From Pleurocapsa minor HA4230-MV1 (GTDB taxonomy: Bacteria > Cyanobacteriota > Cyanobacteriia > Cyanobacteriales > Xenococcaceae): a stretch of DNA of 64,000 nucleotides. The position numbers were made by a program, and so were the translations under genes. The notes under the pieces were generated by a model. It was not told where the DNA came from and did not search any database. It worked only from the letters and a program-made list of their open reading frames with translations. Position 1 is the first letter of the stretch. Every line of letters begins with the position of its first letter. This document shows, piece by piece, positions 16,898 through 27,004 of the stretch. The DNA is taken from assembly GCA_019359095.1 (NCBI GenBank), contig JAHHHZ010000036.1, positions 434,001 through 498,000 on the forward strand, read 5' to 3'.

Positions 16898-18178
16898 ATG
16901 AACCGTAATACTCTTTGGGGAACTTTTGCTCTAGTTTTACTGCTTAGTTTAGCGGCATTAGCATCTCAGGAAGAAGCCAGCTCAGTCAGTTCTCTCAATC
17001 AGCTATCTAGTGGATCTAAGTTAATTGCTAGCCAACCAGGAACTAAACTAAATCAGCTAGTAAACGCCAATAATCGCTTTGGCTTTGATTTATTTGCTCA
17101 ACTCCAGCTACAGCCAAAATCTCAGTCTCAAAACATATTTATCTCACCTCAGAGTATAGCGATCGCTCTAGGGATGACGCGCAACGGTACGGCGGGAAAA
17201 ACTCAGGCAGAAATCAGCCAAACTCTAGGATTAGAACAATTTGACCCAGCAACAGTTGATTCTAACTATGAGCAGTTAATTGAAACTTTAAACACTGCCG
17301 ATAACTCTGGAAAATTGGCGATCGCTAATTCTCTCTGGGTCAATCAAAATATTAGTTTAAAAGATAGTTTTATTAAAACTACCCAAGATTTTTATCAGGG
17401 AAAAGTCAGCAACCTAGACTTTACCGACACCTCCGCCAAGAATACAATTAATCAGTGGGTAGCCAGCAACACCGCTAACCAAATTCCTGCGATCGTTGAT
17501 TCGCTCTCGCCTGAAGCTGCTTTGTATCTAATCAACGCCATCTATTTTAAAGCAAGCTGGACAGATAAGTTCGATCCTAATGCCACTACAGAGCAACCTT
17601 TCTATCTTGAATCTAAGACAACAAAACCTGTAGCGATGATGAGTCAGACAGGAGACTATCGCTACTATGAAAACCAACAGTTTCAAGCGATTCGGCTACC
17701 TTACGGCAAAGGTAAACTGGCAATGTATATTTTTCTCCCTCAAGCCAATAGCAGTCTAGAGCAATTCAATCAGCAGTTAAATCTAGCTAATTGGCAAACA
17801 TGGTTGAATCAAATGCGATCGCAACCAGGCAATGTTTCTCTACCCAAATTTAAGCTGGAATATACTAAAGAGTTAAAAGATGTCCTGTCCTCTCTGGGGA
17901 TGCAGCAGGTATTTAATTCTAGTCAAGCAGACTTTTCTGCCATGACAGATAGTGCTGTGGCTCTCGCTCAGGTTAAACACAAAGCGGTAATTGAGGTCGA
18001 CGAAGAGGGAACAGAAGCTGCGGGAGCTACCTCTAGTGGTATTCGTATAACATCAGCAACACCTCAAAATAAGCCTTTTACAATGAACATTAATCGCCCC
18101 TTTTTCTTCACCATTCATGACGATCGTGCAGGAATAATCCTTTTTATGGGTAATGTTGTTGAGCCTGAAGAAAATTAG
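16898..18178 (+). CDS. Serpin (serine protease inhibitor), exported
   Basis: A full-length serpin with an N-terminal hydrophobic signal (about 6-24), so it is likely periplasmic, secreted or membrane-attached. Recognised by NIFISPQSIAIALGM, the NAIYFKASW core, the hinge EEGTEAAGATS and the C-terminal FFFTIHD and GIILFMGNVVEP. The hinge has small residues where loop insertion occurs, which marks an inhibitory serpin; by alignment the scissile bond lies within IRITSA. The ATG at 16898 is preferred over a TTG two codons earlier. Its target protease is unknown, and no protease gene lies beside it. It is convergent with hisH. Confidence 0.93.
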   Translation: MNRNTLWGTFALVLLLSLAALASQEEASSVSSLNQLSSGSKLIASQPGTKLNQLVNANNRFGFDLFAQLQLQPKSQSQNIFISPQSIAIALGMTRNGTAGKTQAEISQTLGLEQFDPATVDSNYEQLIETLNTADNSGKLAIANSLWVNQNISLKDSFIKTTQDFYQGKVSNLDFTDTSAKNTINQWVASNTANQIPAIVDSLSPEAALYLINAIYFKASWTDKFDPNATTEQPFYLESKTTKPVAMMSQTGDYRYYENQQFQAIRLPYGKGKLAMYIFLPQANSSLEQFNQQLNLANWQTWLNQMRSQPGNVSLPKFKLEYTKELKDVLSSLGMQQVFNSSQADFSAMTDSAVALAQVKHKAVIEVDEEGTEAAGATSSGIRITSATPQNKPFTMNINRPFFFTIHDDRAGIILFMGNVVEPEEN

Positions 18179-18193
18179 CTTTAAAAATATCCC

Positions 18194-18826
18194 TTAACTT
18201 TTTTGGTTTTGTACCAGGGTGACAAAGTTCGAGAGAATCTTTAGTCCATTCTCCGAAGACTTTTCTGGATGAAACTGGACTGCCATCAAATTATCATGAG
18301 CGATCGCAGCTGTTACGGTTTGTGAACCATGAGTTACCATTGCCGAATTAAATTGAGGCTCTTGGGGAGCAGCATAAAACGAGTTAACAAAATAAACATA
18401 AGGCTCAGGGGGCAAATCTTGCCATAGTGGATGATTGGGTTGATTAAACTCCAGTTGATTCCAACCGATCTGTGGCACAGTGATTCCTGGCTCACTTTTA
18501 AAACGATGTACCATACCAGGAATAATACCTAATCCCTTTTCAATACCTTCAGCCGAGCCTTCAAATAAAAGCTGTAGTCCCACACAAATACCTAAAAATG
18601 GTTTACCTGTGGCAATAGCTTGCTTAATTATCTCTTCTAGATTACGCTCTCTAATGTGTCTCATGGCAGGATCGAAGGCTCCTACACCTGGCAAAACTAC
18701 GGCATCAGCAGCAAAAATATCTTCAGCAGCATTGGTTATTTTAGGCACTGCACCCGCTTTCTCCAAACCTTTACAGGCAGAGTGTAGATTTCCCATATCG
18801 TAGTCAATCACAGCTACATTAACCAT
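18194..18826 (-). CDS. hisH: Imidazole glycerol phosphate synthase, glutaminase subunit
   Basis: This subunit hydrolyses glutamine and passes ammonia to HisF for imidazole ring closure in histidine synthesis. The class I amidotransferase triad is visible: the nucleophile in LGICVGLQLLF, and His and Glu in VQFHPEKS near the C terminus. The N terminus (VAVIDYDMGNLHSA) and VLPGVGAFDPAM are typical, and the length (210) is normal. hisF is not in the window; dispersed his genes are usual in cyanobacteria. Its stop lies 15 bp from that of the convergent serpin. Confidence 0.97.
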   Translation of the reverse strand: MVNVAVIDYDMGNLHSACKGLEKAGAVPKITNAAEDIFAADAVVLPGVGAFDPAMRHIRERNLEEIIKQAIATGKPFLGICVGLQLLFEGSAEGIEKGLGIIPGMVHRFKSEPGITVPQIGWNQLEFNQPNHPLWQDLPPEPYVYFVNSFYAAPQEPQFNSAMVTHGSQTVTAAIAHDNLMAVQFHPEKSSENGLKILSNFVTLVQNQKS

Positions 18827-18950
18827 ATTTTACCGTTACCACTGAATACTCTCTTACCGTATTCTAAACAACTTTGGTTACGGCTTATTATTCTTTACCA
18901 GGAAGGCAAGGATAGGAGAAAAAATTTCACCTACAATCATTAGCGTAAAA

Positions 18951-19024
18951 TCGGGATGACAGGATTTGAACCTGCGACATCCTGCTCCCAAAGCAGGCGC
19001 GCTACCAAGCTGCGCTACATCCCG
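18951..19024 (-). tRNA. tRNA-Pro (anticodon TGG)
   Basis: Read on the minus strand, the 7-bp acceptor stem CGGGATG pairs with CATCCCG, the D arm is GCGC...GCGC, and the anticodon arm CCTGC-TTTGGGA-GCAGG places TGG in the loop. The T arm is GCAGG-TTCAAAT-CCTGT. The discriminator is A and CCA is not encoded, as is common in cyanobacteria. Confidence 0.96.
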
Positions 19025-19250
19025 TTTATGACTTTTTTAATTTAGTCCTGAATCAATATAACACAAATACTTGTGAATAGTTAATTACGGAGCAATTAGG
19101 GATTTAGAAGTTTTGCTGAAAATAAAATGTCTTAACAAGTAATGATGAATGCTAAGGGTTTTGAGTTTGATGAAAATTCAGTCAGAAGTCTAGGGGTGAG
19201 TTTGTTTATCCAAATCACCCGCTATCTACCGTAGAACATAAACAGCTTTG

Positions 19251-20726
19251 CTATATTCCAGGTATCTCTAATTGTTTATCTTCTTTCTTGCTACTTCGTT
19301 TCTTCTCAGTCTCAGATTTTTTAGGTTTAGCTTTATCTCTTTGTCTTTCTGCCTTAATCCTTTCTAATAATACTGATGCTGGTTCATCATTAGGGTCTTG
19401 GGGTACAAGTTCGCCTCGGAATGCTTTAGCTAATATGGATTGATTGAGGGTTTTTAAGTCGGCTTCTGCTTGTTGGTATTGTTGTTCGATACTGTCTGCT
19501 AGTTTGAAGAGAGATTCGATACGGCGGACTATTTCTTTTTGTTCTTCAAGTGGTGCAAGAGGAATATGTAATTTTTTTGTCTCGTCGCTATTAATATTAT
19601 TAACTCCACTTGTTGAGCGTAAAGGAATCTCTATTTGTAATCTAATCTCATAACTAGAAAACCATAGATTTAGATATTTTGGATAAACTAAGGTTCTGTT
19701 TGGTCTTAATCTAATTAAATATCCAGCATAAGCGAAACCTCGTTCTGCTTCATCAATGATGGCTGTTCTACCAACTAATGACACACTCCCGTTCGACCTA
19801 ATCATTAAAACATCTCCTGGGGTGAGTCTTAATTTATCTAATTCTTTGTCTGACAGTTCTGCATATTTCAAATCTGAATGGTCAATAGTTCCATCAACAA
19901 CATTAGGAATGCGTAATACAGGAATACCATCTATTTTATAACTACACTTTTTGGATGTTCCATATTTTAGATTTTCAACAACATCACCAATTAAAGCTTG
20001 ATACCAACTAATAGGTAGATTGCTTGATACTAAATCAGAATTAGATTCTACAATCTTTGAAGCAGGTTCTACATCGGGGTTTTGTTCTCGCCAGTCTTTA
20101 GTTAAATCACCACGAAAAGCAGCAGCCAGAACAGATTGACGAAATTGATTTAGTAGAGGTTTAATTGCTTTGAGTTCCTCTTTTACTGCGGTGCTTCTTG
20201 TTTGTAGGGCTTCTATTTTGGTGACTATGCGTTTTTGTTCGTTGAGGGGTGGTAAAGGAATACTTGTTGATAAAATGAAATCTTTGGTAACACGTCGATG
20301 ACCTACTACACCTGTCATGTTCATCGAAGCATTTTGTATATAGCTATTCTGGCGTAGAAAAGGATGTAAATATTGAGGTGAAATTGCACCATAACTACGC
20401 AAAGTATAAAATTCTGTAGAACCACAAGCTAGACCATTACAAAGATTTTCAGCAATAGCAGATTTCCCATTTTCCATACAAGGAGTTATCTTGGCAAAAA
20501 TGACATCTCCGTTAGCAAAGTGTGTATATCCTTTTCTAATTTCTCCTAATTTTCTACATTCAACATCTGGTGAAATAGTGCCAGTTTTTTCATCAACTTC
20601 CGCCATTGGTACAAAAGAGACTTCTAATTCATCTAATAAATTGTTATTGTGTTTGGGATTTAATATACAAAGTTCACTTAAAGACTTAATTGACCATCCT
20701 GTAGGTAATTTATTAATATCAATCAA
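19251..20726 (-). CDS. hsdS: Type I restriction-modification specificity subunit, orphan
   Basis: HsdS sets the DNA target of a type I methylase/nuclease. Two target-recognition halves are seen (about 8-165 and 230-405), each followed by a conserved helical spacer: LPPLNEQKRIVTKIEAL and LAPLEEQKEIVRRIESL, then the FRQSVLAAAFRGDL and LNQSILAKAFRGEL repeats. The C terminus is a lysine-rich tail. The start appears to be TTG. No hsdM or hsdR lies in the window, and the next gene upstream is unrelated, so it is an orphan unless partners are elsewhere on the chromosome. Confidence 0.93.
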   Translation of the reverse strand: MIDINKLPTGWSIKSLSELCILNPKHNNNLLDELEVSFVPMAEVDEKTGTISPDVECRKLGEIRKGYTHFANGDVIFAKITPCMENGKSAIAENLCNGLACGSTEFYTLRSYGAISPQYLHPFLRQNSYIQNASMNMTGVVGHRRVTKDFILSTSIPLPPLNEQKRIVTKIEALQTRSTAVKEELKAIKPLLNQFRQSVLAAAFRGDLTKDWREQNPDVEPASKIVESNSDLVSSNLPISWYQALIGDVVENLKYGTSKKCSYKIDGIPVLRIPNVVDGTIDHSDLKYAELSDKELDKLRLTPGDVLMIRSNGSVSLVGRTAIIDEAERGFAYAGYLIRLRPNRTLVYPKYLNLWFSSYEIRLQIEIPLRSTSGVNNINSDETKKLHIPLAPLEEQKEIVRRIESLFKLADSIEQQYQQAEADLKTLNQSILAKAFRGELVPQDPNDEPASVLLERIKAERQRDKAKPKKSETEKKRSSKKEDKQLEIPGI

Positions 20727-20882
20727 TTTAATTTATCCTCGCCCTTTAACAACAAATATCTATTAATTAAAACCTGCACGTATCTTTCATTAATTACGTA
20801 GCGTCATAATTATAGCGGGGGAATTAGGTTTCCCGTTTGATTTGTTCGATTAGGTAGGCACATACCCACACCGCCAGACCGC

Positions 20883-21042
20883 CAGAGAATGAATTCTCTG
20901 TCTAATAGATAAAATCCGTTGAAACGGATTAGGGGTTCAGGGTGGGGAATTAAAGTAAGATGATAAAATTTGGGTGCGATCGCAGTTTGATTTTAGTCAT
21001 CTTGAGATGACTTTGGGTATTAGGCAGCGATTGAAATCGCTG
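20883..21042. repeat. Cluster of four perfect short hairpins
   Basis: Four near-perfect palindromes lie in 160 bp: CAGAGAATGAATTCTCTG (20883-20900), AATCCGTTGAAACGGATT (20913-20930), GTCATCTTGAGATGAC (20996-21011) and CAGCGATTGAAATCGCTG (21025-21042). Stem sequences differ completely, but the apex always carries TGA or TTGA. There is no gene in the 20727-21169 spacer, and I see nothing else there. Confidence 0.85.
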
Positions 21043-21169
21043 ACGGTTTAATAAACTGACAATTTTCAAACAAATATCGCTCAATCGAAACTCGTGCATA
21101 ATCAATATTAATTAATCTAACTCCTCCTCTTTTCTATTAATTGTTGTTTTGTATCCATAATCTAAAATC

Positions 21170-21778
21170 CTAAAAACCTATATCTTGAAGATTCAAAACA
21201 AAGCCAGATAAAACATTTTCTCCATCTAAACTAACAGGATGGTCTAACTCTTCTACATTAGTATTAGGACGATAAATATAAACCTTTTGCTTTATGGGAT
21301 CGATTAACCAGCCTAATGAAGCACCATTATCAATATATTCTTGCATCTTATCCTGCAAAATTTGTAAACTATCGGTTTCCGAACGCAACTCCACTACAAA
21401 GTCTGGACAAATAGGCGCGAATTTTTTCCGTAAATTATTGTCAATTTGTTGCCAACGTTTTTTATCAATCCATGCAGCATCGGGAGAACGTACCGCACCA
21501 TTAGGTAAAGTAAAACCACCACTAGAACCAAACCCAACCCCAGTAGCATTCTGCTTAGTCCACAACCATAATTGACCAACTAAATTAAAATTTCTTTCCT
21601 CTCCTTCTGCACCAGTAGGGGACATGAAAATTAATTCTCCGTGGGAATTGCGTTCAATATTGACATCTTGATTAAGTTGACAAAAATCAAAAAACTGTTC
21701 GTCTGTCATCTTCATCGATTGATGCAAACGAATTTTCAAAGGAACAACTTCTCTATTAACTGATAACTGAGAATTCAT
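21170..21778 (-). CDS. Uma2 family (DUF820) putative endonuclease
   Basis: A member of the Uma2/DUF820 family, with a PD-(D/E)xK nuclease-like fold, very abundant in cyanobacteria. Characteristic stretches are FFDFCQLNQDVNIERNSHGEL, MSPTGAEGEERN, then RSPDAAWIDKKRW, CPDFVVELRSETDS and GASLGWLIDPIKQKVYIYR. The Asp of SPDAAW and the Glu of VVELRS would be catalytic. Biological role is not established; many copies per genome suggest a mobile or defence-linked function. Length (202) is normal. Confidence 0.92.
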   Translation of the reverse strand: MNSQLSVNREVVPLKIRLHQSMKMTDEQFFDFCQLNQDVNIERNSHGELIFMSPTGAEGEERNFNLVGQLWLWTKQNATGVGFGSSGGFTLPNGAVRSPDAAWIDKKRWQQIDNNLRKKFAPICPDFVVELRSETDSLQILQDKMQEYIDNGASLGWLIDPIKQKVYIYRPNTNVEELDHPVSLDGENVLSGFVLNLQDIGF

Positions 21779-21923
21779 AAGTATTTTCTAAAATTGTAAA
21801 CATTTAGTTCAGGTACATTTGTGGATTCAAAACTTTCAATTAATAAACCAATAATTTCCATCAATGATGCTAAAGGATATATTTATTTTCTCTCACTTTA
21901 TCAATAAAAATCTGATGATAGTT

Positions 21924-23075
21924 TTAATCAACTAACTTGAAAATTTCTGCTGCAACCCGATCGCATACTCCCACTGTTCCCAAAAGCGATCGCATTTTTT
22001 GATAGCCTGCGGTAATTTCTGGTTGAGTATCTGAGTTGGGTAAAAGTTTAATGGCTTCGCGAGTAATATTTTCGGCGGTGACCTCTTCTTGCTGTAATTC
22101 GGGGACGATCATGCGGTTGACAACTAAGTTTGCTGGGGACATCAAAGGCACTTTAAAGCCCATTTGGCGACCGATCCAGGCGGTCAGGGGATGAATGCGA
22201 TAGATTACCACCTGGGGAATATTTAACAGGGCGATTTCTAAGTTAACCGTACCTGATTTGGCGATCGCCAGATCGGCAGCAGCGATCGCATCTAGGGTTT
22301 TGCCATCGAGAATTTGTACAGGTAGGTTGTATTCTGCCACGGCTGCGGTAATAGCTGAGCGATAGTTAGCTAAGGATACAGGAAGTAAAAATTTAACTTC
22401 TGGCATCTGCTGCAATATTTGTTGTGCTGCTGCACACATCACGGGAAGTAAATACTTGATTTCTTGCTGGCGCGAAGCGGGTAGTAGAGTCACAATCGTA
22501 TCTGACAATTCTAATCCCAGATTTAAACGAGCCTGTTTTTTATCTGGTGCATGTTCCAGCCGATCTAGCAGGGGATGACCTACTAGGACAGCATCAATTT
22601 TTTTTTGTTTAAAGTATTCATATTCGGCAGGAAAGATTGCCAACAGTTTATCTACCACCTGGGCAATTTTAGCAGCGTTATTTAACATCGGGACTGCCCA
22701 ATCTTGAGGTGCAATATAATAGACCACGGGGATATGAGGTAAATGCTGTTTAACGTAGCTAGCCAAAGCTAAATTAGATGCTGGATAGTCAATTAAGACC
22801 AAGACATCAGGAGAGTTTTGCTGGATATAGTTTTTGGTCAATTTTTGAATCTTAATCGTCGGTAAGATAAAAGGGATAGCTTCAATAAATCCCATTGAAC
22901 CAATGGCTGCTGTATTAGCTAAGATCTTCGCTCCCGCTTCTTTCATGCGATCGCCACCTAGTCCTGCAATTTCTAAGTCAATCTGACGTTTAGCAGCAGC
23001 TTGATACAAGGATTTAATCAGCATCGAACCCTGTAAGTCTCCAGAAACTTCTCCTGTACTAATAAATATTTTCAT
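21924..23075 (-). CDS. lpxB: Lipid-A-disaccharide synthase
   Basis: This GT-B glycosyltransferase joins UDP-2,3-diacylglucosamine to lipid X in lipid A synthesis at the inner membrane. Family marks are the N-terminal ISTGEVSGDLQGS, LVLIDYPASNLALA, YYIAPQDWAV, LLPASRQQEIKYLLPV and the C-terminal AKSGTVNLEIALL with VVIYRIHPLTAW. Length (383) is normal. It stands alone here, without the lpxA/C/D genes that are usually clustered in cyanobacteria. Confidence 0.97.
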   Translation of the reverse strand: MKIFISTGEVSGDLQGSMLIKSLYQAAAKRQIDLEIAGLGGDRMKEAGAKILANTAAIGSMGFIEAIPFILPTIKIQKLTKNYIQQNSPDVLVLIDYPASNLALASYVKQHLPHIPVVYYIAPQDWAVPMLNNAAKIAQVVDKLLAIFPAEYEYFKQKKIDAVLVGHPLLDRLEHAPDKKQARLNLGLELSDTIVTLLPASRQQEIKYLLPVMCAAAQQILQQMPEVKFLLPVSLANYRSAITAAVAEYNLPVQILDGKTLDAIAAADLAIAKSGTVNLEIALLNIPQVVIYRIHPLTAWIGRQMGFKVPLMSPANLVVNRMIVPELQQEEVTAENITREAIKLLPNSDTQPEITAGYQKMRSLLGTVGVCDRVAAEIFKLVD

Positions 23076-23257
23076 TTAGTAATTGCTAGCGCTCATCGGT
23101 ACAACTGTAGTTCAAATTAAGGAAAAAGCTACAGGTTTTCCAGCGAGAAAAGAGATAAACTAATTTTCTTTAATCTGGCGCTATTTTAGCTCTGTATCAT
23201 GACAAAATATGGTAATTCGGTCAAAAAAGCGATTGTTGAGTCCTTTAGAGTGAAAAA

Positions 23258-26200
23258 ATGGCAAAATTTTGGCGCAAGGATACTCAAGCTGCAATAGCTT
23301 GGGTGAGCAACGACCACAGCAGATTTAATGGTTGCGGATTTCTTGGCAGCTTAATGGGCTGGTGTTTGGTGAGTTATCCCCTTGCAGCTCAAGTTACTCC
23401 TGATAGTAGTCTTGGCACTGAAACTAATACTGACAATAACGTGACGGAGATTACTGGAGGGACTTCCTCAGATAGTAATTTATTTCATAGTTTTCAAGAG
23501 TTTTCTGTTGAAACTGGCAACACAGCTTATTTTAATAATGGTGCTGAGATCGTTAATATTATTGGTCGCGTTACAGGCAGTAGCGGCTCGAATATCGACG
23601 GTTTAATTCGAGCAAATGGCGATGCTAATCTGATCTTGATCAACCCCAACGGTATTACTTTGGGCAGTAACGCCAGGTTAGATATCGGCGGATCATTTTT
23701 GGGTAGTACCGCCAACAGCGTAGTGTTTGAAGATGGTACTGTGTTGAATACAGATCCCAATAGCCAACCTTTATTGACTATTAGCGCCCCCGTGGGTTTA
23801 CAGTTGGGACAAAATTCGGCAGCAATTGAAGTATCAGGAGCAGATCTCAATACGGGGTTAGAAATATCACCAGGCAATACTTTCGCTTTAGTAGGTAACG
23901 GCATTACTTTTGATGGTGGAGTGGTCACAGCCGAATCTGGCAGAATTGACCTGGGTAGCGTCGGTGCAGGACAGGTTAGTATTAGTGAAATTGCTGCGGG
24001 ATGGCAGTTAGGATATGAAGAAGTAACGCAGTTTGGGGAACTTCAGCTATTGGGGAGATCTGCTCTACTTAACCCTAATATAGCTGCTAACTCCACGGGA
24101 GGAATTCAAGTGCAGGGAAGTAATATTATTCTAGAGCGATCGCAAATTACTGCTCAAACCCTAGCAGATGCCCCAGGGGGAAATATTGTAGTTAATGCCT
24201 CAGAATCTCTAGCTCTATCGGGAAAAGCAGCGGTGGGTGAAAATAGCTCACAGATCTCGAATAATGTTAGAGCAGGGGCAACTGGTCAAGGTGGCGCAAT
24301 TGACATTACCACAGGCAAATTAGATATTAATCCGCGATCGTTTATCGATAGTAGTATCTTTGGTGCTGGAAGTGCTGGCGATATTAAGATTGCTGCTACA
24401 CAAATCAATATCAATGGCGCTGGATTTTTAGAATTTCAACAAAGATATCGCATTGATGCTCTTGAGGGAAATTTACGACCAGACAGTCGGATTACAGGGA
24501 TTTTTGCGGGGACTTCTACTACTGGTACAGCAGCGAACATCGCGATTGAAACTGATGCTTTAAATTTAACCGACGGGGCAATTATTTTTACTCCTGTCTA
24601 TATCGCTGGAAATGGAGGGAATATTAATGTAACTGCCAATGAGATTAACCTAAAGGCATCGGCAATCCAGAACGGTGGGGGGGTAGACAGTTTAGCGACG
24701 GCTTCTTTGGGCAATATTAATCTAACTAGCGATCGCTTAAAAGTCAGTGATGGGGCAACGGTAATCAATCTTACTTTTGGTGATGTTTCAGGAGGAAGTA
24801 TAAATGTAGTTGCTGATTCTATTGATTTAAGCAATAGCCCTCCTGAGAGTATTATCGGCACGGGATTGTTTACCAATACCACTTTAGGTTCAGGGGAGGG
24901 GGGCGATCTTAATGTGAGTGCTAACACCATAACTTTAAAAGATGCCGTCATTGCTAGTAATTCAGGGGCAATCCTACCAGATGGCACAGTAATTCCCTTT
25001 GGTGGTTTGGGGGGAGATATTCAGATTGAAGCCAGAGAAAGCATTGACGTATCAGGAGTTGTCTTTAATACCGATAATCCACAACTATCTGTGAGTGCGG
25101 TTGCGGGGATTGGCACTACCACTTTTAGTGACTCTGACGGCGGCAATTTAACCATTGATACTGGTAGACTCTTAGTCCGCGATGGAGCCAACTTTGCTTC
25201 ATCAACTTTCAATGCAGGGGAGGGGGGACAGTTAACGATTAATGCTGCTGAATCGGTTGAGCTAATTGGAATTACAACCGAAACAGGGATAACTCTTGGG
25301 GGTTTATTTGCCTCCTCTGGCAGTATTATACCTGAGCTAGAAGTTACTGGTGCTTCAGGCAATATAAGCATCACCACTCCTAATTTAACCGTCCGAGATG
25401 GCGCAGTTATTGACGTACAGAGTGATAACCTGGGGGATGCGGGCAGTATTAATCTAGTTACTGATTCAGTTTTGTTGGCTAAGGGCGGGGCTTTATCTGC
25501 CACCACGCAAGATGGAGCAGGGGGAAATATTCAGATCGATACCAAGGTGCTGCAATTAAACCGTGGATTAATCAACGCTTCGGTATTAGGTCAGGGAACA
25601 GGAGGCAATATTGAAATTAACGCTCAAGATTCGGTACAAATTACGGGAACTAGCTATGAACAACTCCAATCAACTCTATTCGATTCCAATTTATTTAGTC
25701 CAGAATTTTTTGCTAATCTGAGCATCGACCAAATTAATGAAGGTATCTTAGCCGCTGCTGCAAATAGTGGTGATGCAGGAACAATTGAGATTCAAACCGC
25801 CAATCTAGAACTGAAACAAGGAGGTTTGATTGCTACTGCCACGGCAGGAAGTGGATCGGCAGGCTCTATTTTGCTTAACGCCTCAGAATCATTAGTAGTC
25901 AATAGTTCATTTATTTCTAACAATACTTTTTTTAGCGGTGCAGGTGGTGATATTGCAATTGATACTAGTCGATTAGAAATTTTGCAAGGAGGACAGATCA
26001 CAGCTTCTACTCTTGGTCTAGGAAATGGTGGCAGTGTCGCGATCGATGCTAGTGAATCAGTAACCGTTGCGGGACGGGCAGAAAATACCGATCTGGTACC
26101 AAATCGCTCAGAAACTTTAATCAGTAATATTTCAGTCGGGGCGCAACCTTTAACCACAATTACAGGCAACGGTGGTAATTTAACCATCAATACCCCCCAG

Positions 26201-26965
26201 CTCAAGATTGACGATCGCGCGGCCATTTCGATTGGCTCTACAGGTAGTGGTAATGCGGGTAGTCTGGAGGTTAATGCCGATTCAATTATGCTTGATAACC
26301 AAGGGGTAATTTCGGCAGACACTCAATCTGGTCGAGGTGGCAATATTATTTTAAATGCTGACAATCTTATTTGGCGAGGAGGAAGTTTTACCACTGCTAC
26401 ATCCAGGGGAACGGGTAATGGGGGGAATATTACATTCAACAGTAACAATCTACTGGCTTTAGAAGGTAGTCGCGTCACCGCTAATGCCTTTATGGGTATG
26501 GGAGGCAATATTCAAGTTAATACCCAAGGATTGTTTATCTGTCAAACCTGTCAGGTAACTGCTAGTTCTGAATTAGGTTTAGACGGGTTGGTAGACATCG
26601 AAACTTTAGAACCGACTACTAGCCTAAGTTCCTTAGAGATACCTCAACAACCAACCCAACCTCAAGAAGAAGTCGCGGTGGCTTGCCCCTCAGAATCAAG
26701 AAATAATAGTCAGCTCACAATTACTGGTCGCGGTGGATTACCAAATCGACCTCAAGAGCTATTAAATGCGCGATCGCTGATTGAGTTTGCGCCTGTTGCT
26801 GCGAGTAAAACACCAATCAAACCAGTTAAACAAGCTATTTTACCCCCTCCTGCCCGTGGCTGGTATCGTCTTCCTAGCGGTCAGGTAATGCTGACGGCAC
26901 AGAATATGGACAACTTGGCTTCACCCCAAAATTCGCCCATTAATACCGTAAATTGTCATAATTAA
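23258..26965 (+). CDS. TpsA-like filamentous haemagglutinin family exoprotein
   Basis: A large exported beta-helix protein of the two-partner secretion type. An N-terminal basic stretch and hydrophobic segment end at PLAA-Q (about residue 44), giving a signal peptide. The TPS domain follows, with LFHSFQEFSVETGNTAYF, the IIGRVTGS element and NANLILINPNG-like NLILINPNGITLG. From about 300 to 1110 come many irregular repeats (GGNIxI, DGAxI, SADS-like turns) typical of a right-handed beta helix. A C-terminal cysteine pair CQTCQ occurs near 1092-1096. It should reach the surface through a TpsB pore; no tpsB is in the window. A role in adhesion is family knowledge, not shown here. Confidence 0.9.
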   Translation: MAKFWRKDTQAAIAWVSNDHSRFNGCGFLGSLMGWCLVSYPLAAQVTPDSSLGTETNTDNNVTEITGGTSSDSNLFHSFQEFSVETGNTAYFNNGAEIVNIIGRVTGSSGSNIDGLIRANGDANLILINPNGITLGSNARLDIGGSFLGSTANSVVFEDGTVLNTDPNSQPLLTISAPVGLQLGQNSAAIEVSGADLNTGLEISPGNTFALVGNGITFDGGVVTAESGRIDLGSVGAGQVSISEIAAGWQLGYEEVTQFGELQLLGRSALLNPNIAANSTGGIQVQGSNIILERSQITAQTLADAPGGNIVVNASESLALSGKAAVGENSSQISNNVRAGATGQGGAIDITTGKLDINPRSFIDSSIFGAGSAGDIKIAATQININGAGFLEFQQRYRIDALEGNLRPDSRITGIFAGTSTTGTAANIAIETDALNLTDGAIIFTPVYIAGNGGNINVTANEINLKASAIQNGGGVDSLATASLGNINLTSDRLKVSDGATVINLTFGDVSGGSINVVADSIDLSNSPPESIIGTGLFTNTTLGSGEGGDLNVSANTITLKDAVIASNSGAILPDGTVIPFGGLGGDIQIEARESIDVSGVVFNTDNPQLSVSAVAGIGTTTFSDSDGGNLTIDTGRLLVRDGANFASSTFNAGEGGQLTINAAESVELIGITTETGITLGGLFASSGSIIPELEVTGASGNISITTPNLTVRDGAVIDVQSDNLGDAGSINLVTDSVLLAKGGALSATTQDGAGGNIQIDTKVLQLNRGLINASVLGQGTGGNIEINAQDSVQITGTSYEQLQSTLFDSNLFSPEFFANLSIDQINEGILAAAANSGDAGTIEIQTANLELKQGGLIATATAGSGSAGSILLNASESLVVNSSFISNNTFFSGAGGDIAIDTSRLEILQGGQITASTLGLGNGGSVAIDASESVTVAGRAENTDLVPNRSETLISNISVGAQPLTTITGNGGNLTINTPQLKIDDRAAISIGSTGSGNAGSLEVNADSIMLDNQGVISADTQSGRGGNIILNADNLIWRGGSFTTATSRGTGNGGNITFNSNNLLALEGSRVTANAFMGMGGNIQVNTQGLFICQTCQVTASSELGLDGLVDIETLEPTTSLSSLEIPQQPTQPQEEVAVACPSESRNNSQLTITGRGGLPNRPQELLNARSLIEFAPVAASKTPIKPVKQAILPPPARGWYRLPSGQVMLTAQNMDNLASPQNSPINTVNCHN

Positions 26966-27004
26966 TTAGTTTCTCAAACCAAAATTACTGTAACCACGAT
27001 TAAT

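Noticed and set aside
23527-26508. Several minus-strand open frames inside the TpsA-like gene
   Set aside because: They are shadows produced by the repeated beta-helix coding sequence; their Pro/Ser/Leu-rich translations lack any domain.
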